Origin: Isoptericola jiangsuensis
GTDB taxonomy: Bacteria; Actinomycetota; Actinomycetes; Actinomycetales; Cellulomonadaceae
Direction: 5' to 3'
DNA length: 64,000 nucleotides
Assembly (NCBI RefSeq): GCF_002563715.1
Contig: NZ_PDJJ01000001.1
Span: 1,054,001 to 1,118,000, forward strand
Part shown: in pieces, positions 1 to 12,300 of the stretch
Layout: every line of letters starts with the position of its first letter
How positions within the stretch are numbered: the first letter of the stretch is position 1
Notes under the pieces: model-generated
Told to the model about the DNA's origin: nothing
The model's database searches: none
What the model saw: the letters and a program-made list of their open reading frames with translations, nothing else
Made by a program: the position numbers and the translations under genes

Positions 1-1211
1 GAGGCACCGACGACGACACCGCGGGCGGTGACGGCGACACCGGTGACCTGACGGTCTGGTTCATGGACGGCTCCGTGCCCGACGACGCGCAGGCGTGGCT
101 CACCGACGAGTTCGCCGCGCAGAACCCGGGCTCGACGCTCACGATCGAGATCCAGCAGTGGGACGGCATCGTCGAGAAGCTCCAGACGGCCATGGCCTCG
201 GAGTCCCAGACGCCCGACGTGGTCGAGGTCGGCAACACGCAGTCGCCGACGTACACGGCGGTCGGGGCGTTCGCCGACGTGACCGACGAGGTCGACGGCT
301 GGGGCGGCGACGACCTCATCCAGTCGTTCATCGACATCGGGTCGGTCGACGACACCGTCTACACCGTCCCGTTCTACGCGGGGTCGCGCATCTTCTACTA
401 CAACAAGGACCTGTTCGCGGCCGCCGGCGTCGAGCCGCCCACCTCCCTCGACGACTTCACGGAGGTCGTCTCCACCCTCACGGAGGCCAACCCCGAGGGG
501 ACCGACGGGTTCCAGGGCGCCTACATCGCGGGCGTCGACCAGCACACCCTCGAGGCGTGGCTGTACACGAACGGCGGCCAGTACGCCGTGCAGGAGGGCG
601 ACCAGTGGGTCGGCAACCTGTCGAGCCCCGAGTCGATGGCCGCCATCGAGCAGGTCGCCGCGCTCTACGAGGCCGGCGTGCTCGGCGCCGAGGACTCCGT
701 CGACGCCGCGCAGGAGCCGTGGAACGACTTCAACGAGGGTCGCGTCGCGATGTTCTCCGGCCTGACCTGGTCGTACCCGAACATCGCCGAGGAGCTGCGC
801 GAGAACGACAAGGTCGGCGTCTTCGCGGTGCCCGGCCTGGAGGACGGCACGCTCGGCAAGACGTTCGCGGGTGGCTCGAACCTCGGCATCGCGGCGAAGA
901 GCCAGCACCCCGAGCTCGCCGCCAAGGTGCTCGACCTGGTCTACTCCGACGACTTCCAGATCATGATGGCGCAGAACGGCTGGGTGCCCGGCAACACGAC
1001 GTTCGCCGACGCGCAGGGCACGGCCGACAACGCGGCGCTCCTCGCCGAGGTCGCCGCGAACTCGCAGCTCACCCCGCCGGCCCGCTACTGGGCGCTCGTC
1101 GAGGGCGAGAACCTGGACAAGGACTTCTGGAAGGCGATCGCCACCGGGCAGGACCCGGCCACCGTGGCCGCGGACACCGACGCCCGCATGGAAGAGCTCC
1201 TCAACAAGTGA
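1..1211 (+). CDS. Carbohydrate ABC transporter substrate-binding protein, 5' truncated
   Basis: This gene is open from the window edge (frame starts at base 3), so the signal peptide and lipobox lie outside. About 402 residues are visible. They show the bacterial extracellular solute-binding protein family 1 pattern: a low-complexity Asp/Gly linker, then LTVWFMDGS, FYYNKDLFAAAGVEPP and the C-terminal helices of a MalE-like fold. The product would be a lipid-anchored sugar receptor at the outer membrane face. The two MalF/MalG-type permeases that follow 71 bases downstream complete the importer; no ATPase is present, so a shared MsiK-type ATPase elsewhere is likely. The permeases look somewhat like the chitobiose (Das) type, but the sugar cannot be told from sequence. 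Confidence 0.93.
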   Translation, partial: GTDDDTAGGDGDTGDLTVWFMDGSVPDDAQAWLTDEFAAQNPGSTLTIEIQQWDGIVEKLQTAMASESQTPDVVEVGNTQSPTYTAVGAFADVTDEVDGWGGDDLIQSFIDIGSVDDTVYTVPFYAGSRIFYYNKDLFAAAGVEPPTSLDDFTEVVSTLTEANPEGTDGFQGAYIAGVDQHTLEAWLYTNGGQYAVQEGDQWVGNLSSPESMAAIEQVAALYEAGVLGAEDSVDAAQEPWNDFNEGRVAMFSGLTWSYPNIAEELRENDKVGVFAVPGLEDGTLGKTFAGGSNLGIAAKSQHPELAAKVLDLVYSDDFQIMMAQNGWVPGNTTFADAQGTADNAALLAEVAANSQLTPPARYWALVEGENLDKDFWKAIATGQDPATVAADTDARMEELLNK

Positions 1212-1282
1212 CGTGACGACGCCGGGCGGGGCCGCGACGGTCCCGCCCGGCGTCGCCGTCCCCTCGTCACCCGGAGGTACCC

Positions 1283-2248
1283 GTGGCCGCACCCACCGCG
1301 CCGACACCACCCAGGACGACCCGTTCGTCACCCCGCCCCGCGCGACGCCGAGACCAGGGCTCGCGGCTGCCGTACGCGCTGCTCCTCGGGGCGACCGCCG
1401 TCGTGCTGCTCGCCCTCGGCTACCCGCTCGTGCGGCAGTTCGTCCTCGCGTTCCAGGACTACGGGCTGGAGCAGCAGTTCGGCGCCCCGGCCGAGTTCGT
1501 GGGGCTGGACAACTTCACCACCGTGCTCACCGACCCGTACACGTGGGAGGTGTTCGCCCGCTCCATCGTGTTCTGCCTCGTCACGGCCGCGGTGACGATC
1601 GTCGTCGGCGTGTTTGTCGCCGTCGTCATGATGCGGATGTCCGGGTGGGCGCGCCTGCTGCTGCAGACGGTGCTCCTGCTCGTCTGGGCCGTCCCGATCG
1701 TGTCGTCGCTGACGGTGTGGCAGCTGTTGTTCGACACCCGCTTCGGCGTCGTCAACTGGGTCCTGGAGCGCGTCGTGCCGTGGTGGCCCGACGACTACAA
1801 CTGGCTGGGCCAGGCGACCGGCATGCTCACCATTGCCTCGATCATCATCATCTGGATGTCGGTGCCGCTGGTCGCGTTCATGGCGTACGCGGGCCTGAGC
1901 CAGGTCCCCGAGGAGGTCCACGAGGCCGCCGAGCTCGACGGCGCCGGGGTGTGGGCCCGCTTCTTCGGGGTCACCGTGCCGATGGTCGCCCCCGTGCTGC
2001 TGCTCATCGGCCTGCTGCAGATCATCTGGGACCTGCGGGTGTTCACGCAGATCAAGATCCTCCAGGACGCCGGCGCGCCGCTCGACGACACCGACGTGCT
2101 CGGCACGTACATCTTCCGGCTCGGCATCGGGCAGGGCGAGTTCGGGATGGCGGCCGCGACGGCCACGATCGTGCTCGGCCTGACGGTCCTGGTGACCCTG
2201 CCGTACGTCCACCAGCTCTTCAGGAACGACCGGGAGGTCTCGTCATGA
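1283..2248 (+). CDS. Carbohydrate ABC transporter permease, MalF type
   Basis: Predicted 321-residue inner-membrane permease. I chose the GTG at 1283 because GGAGG sits 7 bases upstream (1272-1276). After a short basic N-terminus it has six or so hydrophobic segments and the EAA-loop signature near the C-terminal third (EEVHEAAELDGAGVWARF), the contact site for the ATPase. The stop overlaps the next start as ATGA, so translation is probably coupled. It is the first permease of a binding protein, MalF, MalG set. Sequence points such as WDLRVFTQI recall DasB-like amino-sugar/disaccharide permeases, which is weak evidence for the substrate. Confidence 0.93.
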   Translation: MAAPTAPTPPRTTRSSPRPARRRDQGSRLPYALLLGATAVVLLALGYPLVRQFVLAFQDYGLEQQFGAPAEFVGLDNFTTVLTDPYTWEVFARSIVFCLVTAAVTIVVGVFVAVVMMRMSGWARLLLQTVLLLVWAVPIVSSLTVWQLLFDTRFGVVNWVLERVVPWWPDDYNWLGQATGMLTIASIIIIWMSVPLVAFMAYAGLSQVPEEVHEAAELDGAGVWARFFGVTVPMVAPVLLLIGLLQIIWDLRVFTQIKILQDAGAPLDDTDVLGTYIFRLGIGQGEFGMAAATATIVLGLTVLVTLPYVHQLFRNDREVSS

Positions 2249-3144
2249 CCGCCGTCACGGAGGCCCCCGCACCGGCCGAGGCACGGACCGTCCCGACCGA
2301 GCGGCGGCGGGGACGGACCCGCGGTGCGCGCGTGCGGCGCGCGGCGAACGTGTTCGCCGTCGTCACCGCCGTCGTGTGGTTCTTCCCGCTGTACTGGATG
2401 ATCAGCTCCGCGCTGCTGCCCAACTCCGAGTTCCGGTCGTCGACGCCGACGTTCGTCAACACCCATCCGACGACCGAGCACTTCGCGGGCGTCCTCGGCG
2501 ACGACCGCTTCTGGTCGGCGATGACGGTCAGCCTCCAGGTCACGGGGATCTCGGTCGTGGTCGCGGTGTCGATGGCGTTCCTCGCGGCCGTCGCGATCTC
2601 CCGGTTCCGGTTCCGCGGCCGCAAGGCGGTCATCGCCTGCATCCTCGTCATCCAGATGATCCCCGCCGAGGCGCTGTTCATCTCCCAGTACAAGATGCTC
2701 GACGGCTGGGACCTGCTCAACAGCGTCGTCGGTCTGTCGATCCTTTACGTGGGCATCATCGTCCCGTTCAACATCTGGATCCTCAAGGGGTTCGTCGACG
2801 GCGTCCCGGTGGAGCTGGAGCACGCCGCGATGATCGACGGCTGCACGCGCGTCGGGTCGTTCGTGCGGATCACGCTCCCGCTGCTCGGCCCGGGCCTCGT
2901 GACCGGCGCGATCTTCGCGACGATCACGGCGTGGAACGAGTACACCCTCGCGCTGGTGGTGATGAGCGACGGCAACCAGACGCTGCCGCTGTGGCTCCAG
3001 TACTTCTCGGGAGCCAACCAGGCGACCAACTGGGGCGGCATCATGGCCGGCTCGCTGCTCATCGCCCTGCCGGTGATCGTGCTCTTCATGACGGTGCAGA
3101 CCCGCATGGCCGCCGGGCTCACCGCGGGGGCGGTCAAGGGCTGA
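2245..3144 (+). CDS. Carbohydrate ABC transporter permease, MalG type
   Basis: Predicted 299-residue permease starting at the ATG that overlaps the upstream stop; GGGAGG lies at 2232-2237. It has a basic Arg-rich N-terminus, six membrane segments and an EAA loop (VELEHAAMIDGCTRVGSF). It ends AGLTAGAVKG, the usual MalG-family C-terminus. It pairs with the preceding MalF-type permease. The longer open frame running upstream over the first permease is only an overlapping reading frame and is not part of this gene. A small GC hairpin follows at 3151-3170. Confidence 0.94.
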   Translation: MTAVTEAPAPAEARTVPTERRRGRTRGARVRRAANVFAVVTAVVWFFPLYWMISSALLPNSEFRSSTPTFVNTHPTTEHFAGVLGDDRFWSAMTVSLQVTGISVVVAVSMAFLAAVAISRFRFRGRKAVIACILVIQMIPAEALFISQYKMLDGWDLLNSVVGLSILYVGIIVPFNIWILKGFVDGVPVELEHAAMIDGCTRVGSFVRITLPLLGPGLVTGAIFATITAWNEYTLALVVMSDGNQTLPLWLQYFSGANQATNWGGIMAGSLLIALPVIVLFMTVQTRMAAGLTAGAVKG

Positions 3145-3150
3145 GGGCCT

Positions 3151-3170
3151 CCGGGTGCCGGGGCGCCCGG
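3151..3170 (+). terminator. GC hairpin after the sugar permease operon
   Basis: The arms 3151-3159 and 3162-3170 pair over nine positions, with one G-T wobble, around a GG loop. It lies seven bases after the permease stop and just before the riboswitch, so it could end the importer transcript. There is no T-run, as is usual in this GC range. Confidence 0.45.
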
Positions 3171-3176
3171 TAGGAT

Positions 3177-3287
3177 CGAGGCGGCCGTGACTGGCGAAGG
3201 TGGACAACCACCGGGGAGCGGCCGCCTCGACGCCCGGACCTGACGGGCGCCGTCGAGACCGCCGTGAGCGCCGCCCGCCTGGGCGCC
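3177..3287 (+). promoter_or_regulatory. ZTP (pfl motif) riboswitch upstream of purH
   Basis: The leader of purH carries the conserved parts of the pfl RNA. An 11-bp P1 stem is formed by 3177-3187 and 3219-3229. Next come GTGACTGGCG at 3187-3196, a GGTGG/CCACC hairpin (3199-3212) and CCGGGGAGCG. The hallmark 3' block CCGCCTGGGC is represented by CCCGCCTGGGCGCC at 3273-3286. The RNA class binds ZTP/ZMP; ZMP (AICAR monophosphate) is the substrate of PurH, so the context agrees. The gene start follows 43 bases later; the switch could act on the ribosome site (GAGGAG near 3313-3318). The expression platform is inferred, not seen. Confidence 0.88.
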
Positions 3288-3329
3288 AGGGTTTCCGCGA
3301 AGACCTACCCGCGAGGAGACCACACCACG

Positions 3330-4958
3330 ATGTCTGCCGCCCCCACCACCCCGGACGTCCAGCTCGCCGACGACGCGCAGCGTCCCGTGCGCCGCGCCCT
3401 GCTGAGCGTCTACGACAAGACCGGGCTCGTCGAGCTCGCCACCGCCCTGCACGCCGCGGGCGTCGAGCTCGTCTCCACGGGCTCCACCGCGTCGCGCATC
3501 GCCGACGCCGGGGTGCCGGTCACCCCCGTGGAGGACCTCACCGGGTTCCCCGAGTGCCTGGAGGGTCGCGTCAAGACGCTGCACCCGCGCGTGCACGCCG
3601 GCATCCTGGCCGACACCCGCAAGGCGGACCACCTGGCGCAGCTCGCCGAGCTGGGGATCGGCACGTTCGAGCTCGTCGTGGTGAACCTCTACCCGTTCGC
3701 CGCGACGGTCGCCTCGGGCGCCGCGCCGGACGCCGTCGTCGAGCAGATCGACATCGGCGGCCCCTCGATGGTGCGTGCCGCCGCGAAGAACCACCCGAGC
3801 GTAGCGGTCGTCGTCGACCCGGCCCGCTACGACGACGTCGTCGCGGCCGTCACCGGCGGCGGCTTCACGTTCGCCGAGCGCAAGCGTCTCGCCGCCGCGG
3901 CGTTCGCGCACACCGCGCAGTACGACGTCGCCGTGGCCGCCTGGTTCGCGTCGGTGTACGCGCCCGACGCCGCCGCGATCGAGTCGGGTCTGCCGGACGT
4001 CGCGGGCGCCGCCTATGAGCGCGCCGACGTGCTGCGCTACGGCGAGAACCCGCACCAGCGCGCCGCCCTCTACCGGGCCGTCGACGGCTCGACGGGCCTC
4101 GCGCAGGCCACGCAGCTGCACGGCAAGGCGATGAGCTACAACAACTACGTGGACGCCGACGCCGCGTGGCGCGCCGCCCACGACCACGCCGAGCCGGCCG
4201 TCGCCATCATCAAGCACGCGAACCCGTGCGGCATCGCGGTGGGCGAGGACGTCGCGCAGGCCCACGCCCGCGCGCACGCCACCGACCCGGTGTCCGCGTT
4301 CGGCGGCGTCATCGCCGCGAACCGGGTCGTGACGAAGGCCGCCGCCGAGCAGATCGCCCCGGTGTTCACCGAGGTCGTCGTGGCGCCGGGCTTCGAGCCC
4401 GAGGCGCTCGAGGTGCTCCGGGCCAAGAAGAACATCCGCCTGCTCGTCATGGACGCCCCCGCGGACGGTGCCGCTCGCGTGGAGACCCGCCCGGTCTCCG
4501 GCGGCCTGCTCGTGCAGGAGGTCGACCGGTTCCAGGCCGACGGCGACGACCCCGCCGCGTGGACCCTCGCCGCCGGCGAGCCCGCCGACGAGGCCACCCT
4601 CGCCGACCTCGCCTTCGCGTGGCGGGCCGTGCGCGCCGCGAAGTCGAACGCGATCCTGCTCGCCGCGGACGGCGCCGCCGTCGGCATCGGCATGGGCCAG
4701 GTCAACCGCGTCGACTCGTGCCGACTGTCCGTCGAGCGGGCGAACACGCTCGCCGACGGCGCGGAGCGGGCTCGTGGCGCCGTCGCCGCGTCGGACGCGT
4801 TCTTCCCGTTCGCCGACGGCCTGCAGGTGCTGCTCGACGCGGGCGTGCGTGCCGTCGTGCAGCCCGGCGGGTCGATCCGGGACGAGGAGGTCGTCGAGGC
4901 GGCCCGGGCGGCCGGCGTGACGATGTACCTCACCGGGACGCGCCACTTCGCGCACTGA
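3330..4958 (+). CDS. purH: Bifunctional AICAR formyltransferase/IMP cyclohydrolase
   Basis: 542 residues, normal length for PurH, the enzyme for the last two steps of de novo IMP synthesis. The N-terminal MGS-like IMP cyclohydrolase domain has [19 protein letters not shown] and [13 protein letters not shown]. The C-terminal AICAR transformylase domain has [12 protein letters not shown] with the catalytic Lys-His, the SAFGGVIA loop and ends with [10 protein letters not shown] chose the ATG at 3330, preceded by CGAGGAGA at 3312-3319. An in-frame start at 3264 is rejected because it would lie inside the riboswitch and add residues not homologous to PurH. It is monocistronic, followed by a convergent gene and a palindromic terminator. 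Confidence 0.98.
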   Translation: MSAAPTTPDVQLADDAQRPVRRALLSVYDKTGLVELATALHAAGVELVSTGSTASRIADAGVPVTPVEDLTGFPECLEGRVKTLHPRVHAGILADTRKADHLAQLAELGIGTFELVVVNLYPFAATVASGAAPDAVVEQIDIGGPSMVRAAAKNHPSVAVVVDPARYDDVVAAVTGGGFTFAERKRLAAAAFAHTAQYDVAVAAWFASVYAPDAAAIESGLPDVAGAAYERADVLRYGENPHQRAALYRAVDGSTGLAQATQLHGKAMSYNNYVDADAAWRAAHDHAEPAVAIIKHANPCGIAVGEDVAQAHARAHATDPVSAFGGVIAANRVVTKAAAEQIAPVFTEVVVAPGFEPEALEVLRAKKNIRLLVMDAPADGAARVETRPVSGGLLVQEVDRFQADGDDPAAWTLAAGEPADEATLADLAFAWRAVRAAKSNAILLAADGAAVGIGMGQVNRVDSCRLSVERANTLADGAERARGAVAASDAFFPFADGLQVLLDAGVRAVVQPGGSIRDEEVVEAARAAGVTMYLTGTRHFAH

Positions 4959-5004
4959 CGCCCTCGGGCCGGACTCCGGTCGGCCCGTCCGCCTCCGCCG
5001 AGCA

Positions 5005-5063
5005 ACGAGCGTGCCGGCAGCCTCCCCTCACGGACCGTCCGAGGAGACTGCCGGCACGCTCGT
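5005..5063. terminator. Bidirectional palindromic terminator between purH and the FAD reductase
   Basis: A perfect 16-bp inverted repeat: 5005-5020 (ACGAGCGTGCCGGCAG) with 5048-5063. It lies between convergent genes. The core CGTGCCGGC recurs in other hairpins of this window (37795-37852 and 50902-50958). Confidence 0.7.
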
Positions 5064-5118
5064 CGCGTCTCGGCGTCCCCGGGAGGTGGAGAGCGGCCCG
5101 GCGGCAGGCGCCGTGCGC

Positions 5119-6411
5119 TCAGCCCGCGAGGGCGTCGCGCAGGCGCACGGCCGGGTCGGCGGCGGCGTCGAGGTCGACGACCAGCGGTGCGGGCCGGTTC
5201 ATGGCCTTGCGCACCGCGCCGACGTCGCGGGGGGAGTCGACCAGGAGCACGGCGTGCACGGTCGCGGCGCCGTCACGCGTCGTCCCGGCGGCCCGCCCGT
5301 CCGTCGGCCCGGGCTCCACGGCGTCGGTCCAGAACGCCGCCCACGCGCCGTCGCCGGGCGTGCCACGCAGGACGGTGGGGTCGCCGCCGGGCATCCCGAA
5401 CAGGGCGAGGTCGTGGCCGAGCTGGCGCGAGAACACATAGGGGGCGTGCGGCGCCCCGGCGTCGAGGCCGAGCAGCGCCCGCACGGTGTCGTCGGGGTCG
5501 TGCAGCGCCGAGGACCAGTGCCCGCCCGGCACCCGCCCGAGGACCGGGTGCGGCCGGGTCGCGGCGTCGCCGACGGCCCACAGCCCGGGCACGCCGGTGA
5601 CGGCGCCCCGCGCGTCGACCCGCAGCGTGCCGACGTCGTCGAACGCGTCCGGGGGCAGGGTGGCACGCAGCCACGCGGTGGCGGGCCGGGCGCCGACGGC
5701 GGCGAGCACGACGTCGCCGGGGACGTGCTCGCCGGAGCCCAGGGTGACGCCGTCGGGGCGGACGCTGCTCGCGGGGGAGTCGAGGAGGAGCCGCACGCCG
5801 GCGTCGGCGAACCACGGGGCGAGCAGGCCGCCGACGCGGGTGCCGAGCTGGCGGGCCAGCGGCGCCGGTCCCGCCTCGACGACGGTGACGTGGGCCCCCG
5901 CCCCGGCGGCCACGCCCGCGACCTCGGACCCGACCCAGCCCGCCCCGACGACGACCAGCCGCACCCCGGCGCCCAGGTCGCGGCGCAGCCGCTCGGCGTC
6001 GGCGGCGGTGTGCAGGACGTCGGCTCCCCAGCCGGGCGGGACGACGGGGCGGGAGCCGCACGCGAGCACCACCGCGTCGGCGGCGAGGCTGTCGCCGGAG
6101 CGGGTGGTGACCGTGCCGGGCCGCCAGGCCACCGCGGGGTCGTCGAGCCGGACCTCGTCCGCGAGGACGCCGACGTCGACGCCGATGTCGGCGGACAGCC
6201 AGACGGGCTCCGGGCGGGTGAACAGGTCCTTGGACAGCGGGGGGCGGTCGTACGGGGGGACGCCCTCGTCGCCGAGCAGCACGACCCGGCCGGTGAAGCC
6301 GTGGGCACGCAGCGCCGCGACGCTCTGCGCGCCGGCGAGCCCGGCCCCGACGACGACCACGGTGCCGGGCGGCGAGGGACGGTCGGCTGCGGAGGCGCGG
6401 GCGGTGCTCAC
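5119..6411 (-). CDS. FAD-dependent NAD(P)/ferredoxin reductase
   Basis: A 430-residue class of the pyridine nucleotide-disulphide oxidoreductase superfamily, like rhodocoxin or putidaredoxin reductase. Near the N-terminus is the FAD dinucleotide fold VVVVGAGLAGAQ and the LLGDEGVPPYDRPPLSKDL segment typical of these reductases. A second nucleotide fold (VVVGAGWVGSEVA) binds NAD(P)H, and LWAVGDAA is the second FAD motif. A C-terminal reductase domain follows. I chose the GTG at 6409-6411; an upstream ATG would add a low-complexity Arg/Pro stretch. No ferredoxin or P450 partner gene lies beside it, so the electron acceptor is unknown. Confidence 0.88.
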   Translation of the reverse strand: MSTARASAADRPSPPGTVVVVGAGLAGAQSVAALRAHGFTGRVVLLGDEGVPPYDRPPLSKDLFTRPEPVWLSADIGVDVGVLADEVRLDDPAVAWRPGTVTTRSGDSLAADAVVLACGSRPVVPPGWGADVLHTAADAERLRRDLGAGVRLVVVGAGWVGSEVAGVAAGAGAHVTVVEAGPAPLARQLGTRVGGLLAPWFADAGVRLLLDSPASSVRPDGVTLGSGEHVPGDVVLAAVGARPATAWLRATLPPDAFDDVGTLRVDARGAVTGVPGLWAVGDAATRPHPVLGRVPGGHWSSALHDPDDTVRALLGLDAGAPHAPYVFSRQLGHDLALFGMPGGDPTVLRGTPGDGAWAAFWTDAVEPGPTDGRAAGTTRDGAATVHAVLLVDSPRDVGAVRKAMNRPAPLVVDLDAAADPAVRLRDALAG

Positions 6412-6503
6412 CCGGCCGACCCTACCGGGCACCGGCACGACCCGGAGGGGGCGTCCCGGCCTCCCGACCGGGGCCCGGACGGGCACCGCCCGACGGTACG
6501 CTC

Positions 6504-6839
6504 GTGGTCGTGGTCCCCGACTCCTCGCCCCCCGCGACCCCTCGCTGGCACGCCGTCGACGCCCCGGCGGCGTCCGGTCGCGCCGCGCCCAGCCCGGTGC
6601 CCGCCATCCTGGTGGTCCTCACCGGGATCGTCGCCACGGTCGTGCTGGGACTGACGGTCGACGCGCGGACGGGGGCGCTGACGCTGGCCGCGACGCTGGC
6701 GGTCGCCGGTGCCTGGCGCGCCACCTCGCCGACGGGGCCGGCCGGGCTGGCGATCCGCAGCCGCGGTTTCGACGTCTTCCTGTGCTGGTCGGCGGCCACC
6801 GGGCTGTCCGTGCTGGCCCTCACCGCGCCCGGCATCTGA
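6504..6839 (+). CDS. DUF3017 small membrane protein
   Basis: 111 residues with two or three hydrophobic segments (AILVVLTGIVATVVLGLTV, LTLAATLAVAGAW, FLCWSAATGLSVLALTA) and the GLAIRSRGFDV stretch typical of DUF3017, an actinobacterial family often found near purH and malate dehydrogenase as here. Function is unknown. The start is uncertain: GTG at 6504 and at 6510 are both possible. A TACGCT box at 6497-6502 and absence of a ribosome-binding site suggest a leaderless message starting near 6510. It is divergent from the FAD reductase. Confidence 0.78.
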   Translation: MVVVPDSSPPATPRWHAVDAPAASGRAAPSPVPAILVVLTGIVATVVLGLTVDARTGALTLAATLAVAGAWRATSPTGPAGLAIRSRGFDVFLCWSAATGLSVLALTAPGI

Positions 6840-6902
6840 GCGGACCGGCGGCCCCCGCCCCCGCGTCACGACCGCGGGCGCCCGGGACGGCGGCCGCCCC
6901 CC

Positions 6903-6948
6903 GACGCACGGAAGCCCGCGAGCAGCTGCTCGCGGGCTTCCGTGCGTC
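6903..6948. terminator. Perfect 46-bp palindrome, bidirectional terminator
   Basis: The bases 6903-6925 and 6926-6948 are exact reverse complements, 23 bp each with no spacer. It lies between the convergent DUF3017 and aquaporin genes and can end transcription from both sides. Confidence 0.75.
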
Positions 6949-6977
6949 CGGGCCCGGTCGGCCCGTCGGACGTGGTG

Positions 6978-9255
<2,278 letters not shown>

Positions 9256-9283
9256 GACCCGCGCGCCCGGGTCGCCCGCCGCA

Positions 9284-9315
9284 GGGCGCCCGTCCGGTCG
9301 ACCGGACGGGCGCCC
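9284..9315 (+). terminator. Terminator after mdh
   Basis: A perfect 16-bp inverted repeat with no spacer (9284-9299 and 9300-9315) lies 28 bases after the mdh stop and ahead of the ABC exporter. Confidence 0.7.
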
Positions 9316-9385
9316 GCGCGCGACGCTCGGGCGCCCGGAAATTCCGTCGAGGAATGTCGGTCCCGCGACGTACTGTCGACGGGCC

Positions 9386-12300
9386 ATGATCGATGCACCC
9401 TCCTCCCTCGACCCGCGCCGTGTCGCGGACGCCGACCCGTCCGCCCGCCGCGCCGTCGACCCTGCCCGCCGCCTGGACTGGCGGCGCCTGCGCGCCCCGC
9501 TGGCGGCCGTCGCCCTGCTCGCCCTGACCCTGGGCGCGGTCGGCGCCGCCCTCGGCACCGTCGTCGCCGGCGGCCTGGCCGAGGACCCGACGCTGTCCGC
9601 CCTGCTGCTCCTCGCCCTCTGCGTCGTCGGCGCCGCCCTGCTCGACTCCGTCGGGCAGGTCGTGTGGGCGGGCGTCGTCGACCGTGCCGAGGGCACGCTG
9701 CGCGGCGACCTGCTGACCGCCGCGCTGCACCAGCCGCTCGCCACCCTCACGGAGCAGGCCGTCGGCGAGGTGCTCGACCGCGTCGACGACGACACCCACG
9801 CCGTCGGCACCCTGGTGCGCCGCCAGCTCTGGGGTGCCGGGCGCACCCTGGTGGGCGTCGTGCCCATGTGGGTCGTGGCGGGCGTGACCTGGTGGCCCGC
9901 GTGGATCCTGTTCCCGGCGCTCGCCGCCCTCGCGGGTGTGCTGGTGCGGCCGATGCTCGGCGAGATCGCCCGCCGCAAGGTGGTCGAGGAGGCGGCCTGG
10001 ACGGACCACGCCGCGGCGTTCGAGGAGTCCGTCGCCGCGCGCGACGACCTGCGCACGAGCCTCGGCCAGGCGTTCGCGATCCGACGTCTGGCGCAGCGCT
10101 CCGCCGACGTGCACGCCAAGTTCCGGTCCGTGGTGGCCGTCGAGACCCGCATGCTGCGCCGTGCGGGCCTGGTGCTGGCGAGCCTCCTGGCGGGCGTCGC
10201 CGTGACCGGTGCCGCGCTGGCCGCCGACGGCGACCTGCCCGTGGCGAACCTCGTCACCCTGTTCCTCGTCACGGCGATGTTCGTCGGCCAGGTCGACAAC
10301 CTCGTCCACCACCTGCCGGACATCCAGGAGGGTGTGGGCGCGGTGACGCGCCTGCGCCAGATGCTCGCCGTCGTGCCGGAGCCCGTCGGGGGCGACCGCG
10401 TCCCGGCCGGGCCGGTCGGGATCGAGGTGCGGGACCTGCACTTCTCCTACGCGGAGGGCACGTTCGCCCTGCAGGGCGTCGACCTGCGCGTCCCCGCGGG
10501 GCAGACGATCGCGCTCGTGGGGCGCACGGGCTCCGGCAAGTCCACGCTCGCGTCGCTGCTGTCCCGCGCCGTCGAGCCGGAGCGCGGCAGCGTGTTCCTC
10601 GGCGGTGCCGACGTGCGCGACCTCGACCTGCAGCACCTGCGCGCCGCCGTCGGCGTCGTCACGCAGCGCACCGAGATCCTCGCGGGCACCCTCGCGGAGA
10701 ACGTCGCGCTGTTCTCCGACGTGCCGCGCGCGGACGTCGAGGCTGCCGTGCGCGAGCTGCGGCTCGACGACTGGGTCGCGGGTCTCCCCGACGGCCTGGA
10801 CACCCTGCTCGGTCCGGGCGGCACCACGCTGTCCGCGGGCGAGGAGCAGCTCGTCGCCTTCGCGCGCCTGCTCGTGCGCGACGTCCAGGTGGTGGTGCTC
10901 GACGAGGCCACCGCGCGCATGGACCCGCTCACCGAGTCGCGCGTCGTCGCGGCGTCCGAACGGCTGCTCACCGGGCGGACGGGCGTGCTCGTCGCGCACC
11001 GGCTCACCACGATCGAGCGGGCCGGGCTCGTGGCGGTGCTCGACCACGGCCGTGTCGTGCAGCAGGGCCTGCGCGCGGAGCTCGCGCGCACGCCCGGCCG
11101 GTACCGCGACCTGCTGGTGGCGAGCGCCGCGCACGGCGGCGACGTGCTCGACGAGGACGAGCCGGACACCGCGGCGGGGTCCGTGGACACCGGGACCGCG
11201 GCCGACGGTGCGGTCGACGACGGCCCGGTGACGCCCGGCACGGACGACGACGGACGCCCGCAGGCCGTGGGCGGCCGGCGCCGGCGCGGCACCCCGCCGC
11301 CGGCCCGCGACCCGGGTGACGGGCCGAGCCTCGCCCGGGGCGTGCTGCACGCGCTCGTCGTGCGGCCTGCGTGGGGCGTGGTCGGCGGCGTCCTGTTCCT
11401 CGTGGCGAGCCTCGTGTCCGCCCAGGGGGCGGTGACGGGCTTCCTGTGGGGCCGCGCGGTCGAGGGCATCGAGGACGGCTTCCCCACCGTCCTGCTCGTG
11501 ACGTTCACGGTGCTGCTCGTGGCGGCGCCCCTCGCCCTGGCCTACGCGATCTACCTGTACCCGCGCTGGTGGATCGAGGTGCTGCTGCGTGTGCGCATGT
11601 CGGTGATGACCGGCCAGACGCGCCAGCAGCGGCTCGCCGCCACCCCGCCGGGCGAGATCGTCGCCCGGGCGATGGACGCCGACCGGTTCGTCCGGTACGC
11701 GGACCGCTGGGTCGACTTCGTCAACGGTCTGGTCATCGCGGGCGTCACGGCCCTCATCAGCGGGTCGTGGCTCGCCGGGGGCGTGCTGCTCGCCGTCATG
11801 GTGGTCTCCGCGGGCGCCTCGGCGATCGGCCGGCCGATCGCGGGGCGGTCGGCCACGCAGTCGTCGGCGGCCCGCGCCCGGTTCGGGCGGGCCCTGGTGT
11901 CGGCGCTGGACTCGGCGCGCACGGTCAAGCTCGCCGCGCGGACCCCCGAGGTGCACGCCCACCTGCGCGAGGTCGACGGCGGGCGGGTGCAGGCCGCGGT
12001 GTTCGAGCACCGCGTGCAGGCCGCGCTCGACGGCGTCCCGCAGGTGATGATCCAGCTGGGCGTGGTCGCGGCCTGGGGCGGTCTGCTCGCGGGCACGTGG
12101 GACCTCGCCACGGCGCTGCTCGTCGCCAACGCCGTGAACGGCTTCGGCTGGTTCGGCACGGTCGCGGGCGCGGTCGTCACCGAGGCGCCGGGCACGCGGT
12201 CGTGGCAGCGGGCCACCAGCCGGTTCGCGGGCGGAGCGGACCTGGTGGACCTGCCGGACGGGGTCGACCTGCTCACGGGGGAGGCCCCGGCGCCGGTGGC

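Noticed and set aside
1213-2244. N-terminal extension that would make the MalG-type permease a 643-residue fusion
   Set aside because: The extension is the out-of-frame reading of the MalF-type gene and is Arg-rich nonsense; the ATG at 2245 has a good ribosome site and the expected family N-terminus.
3264-3329. In-frame upstream start for purH
   Set aside because: It lies within the conserved part of the ZTP riboswitch, and ATG 3330 has a proper ribosome site and normal PurH length.
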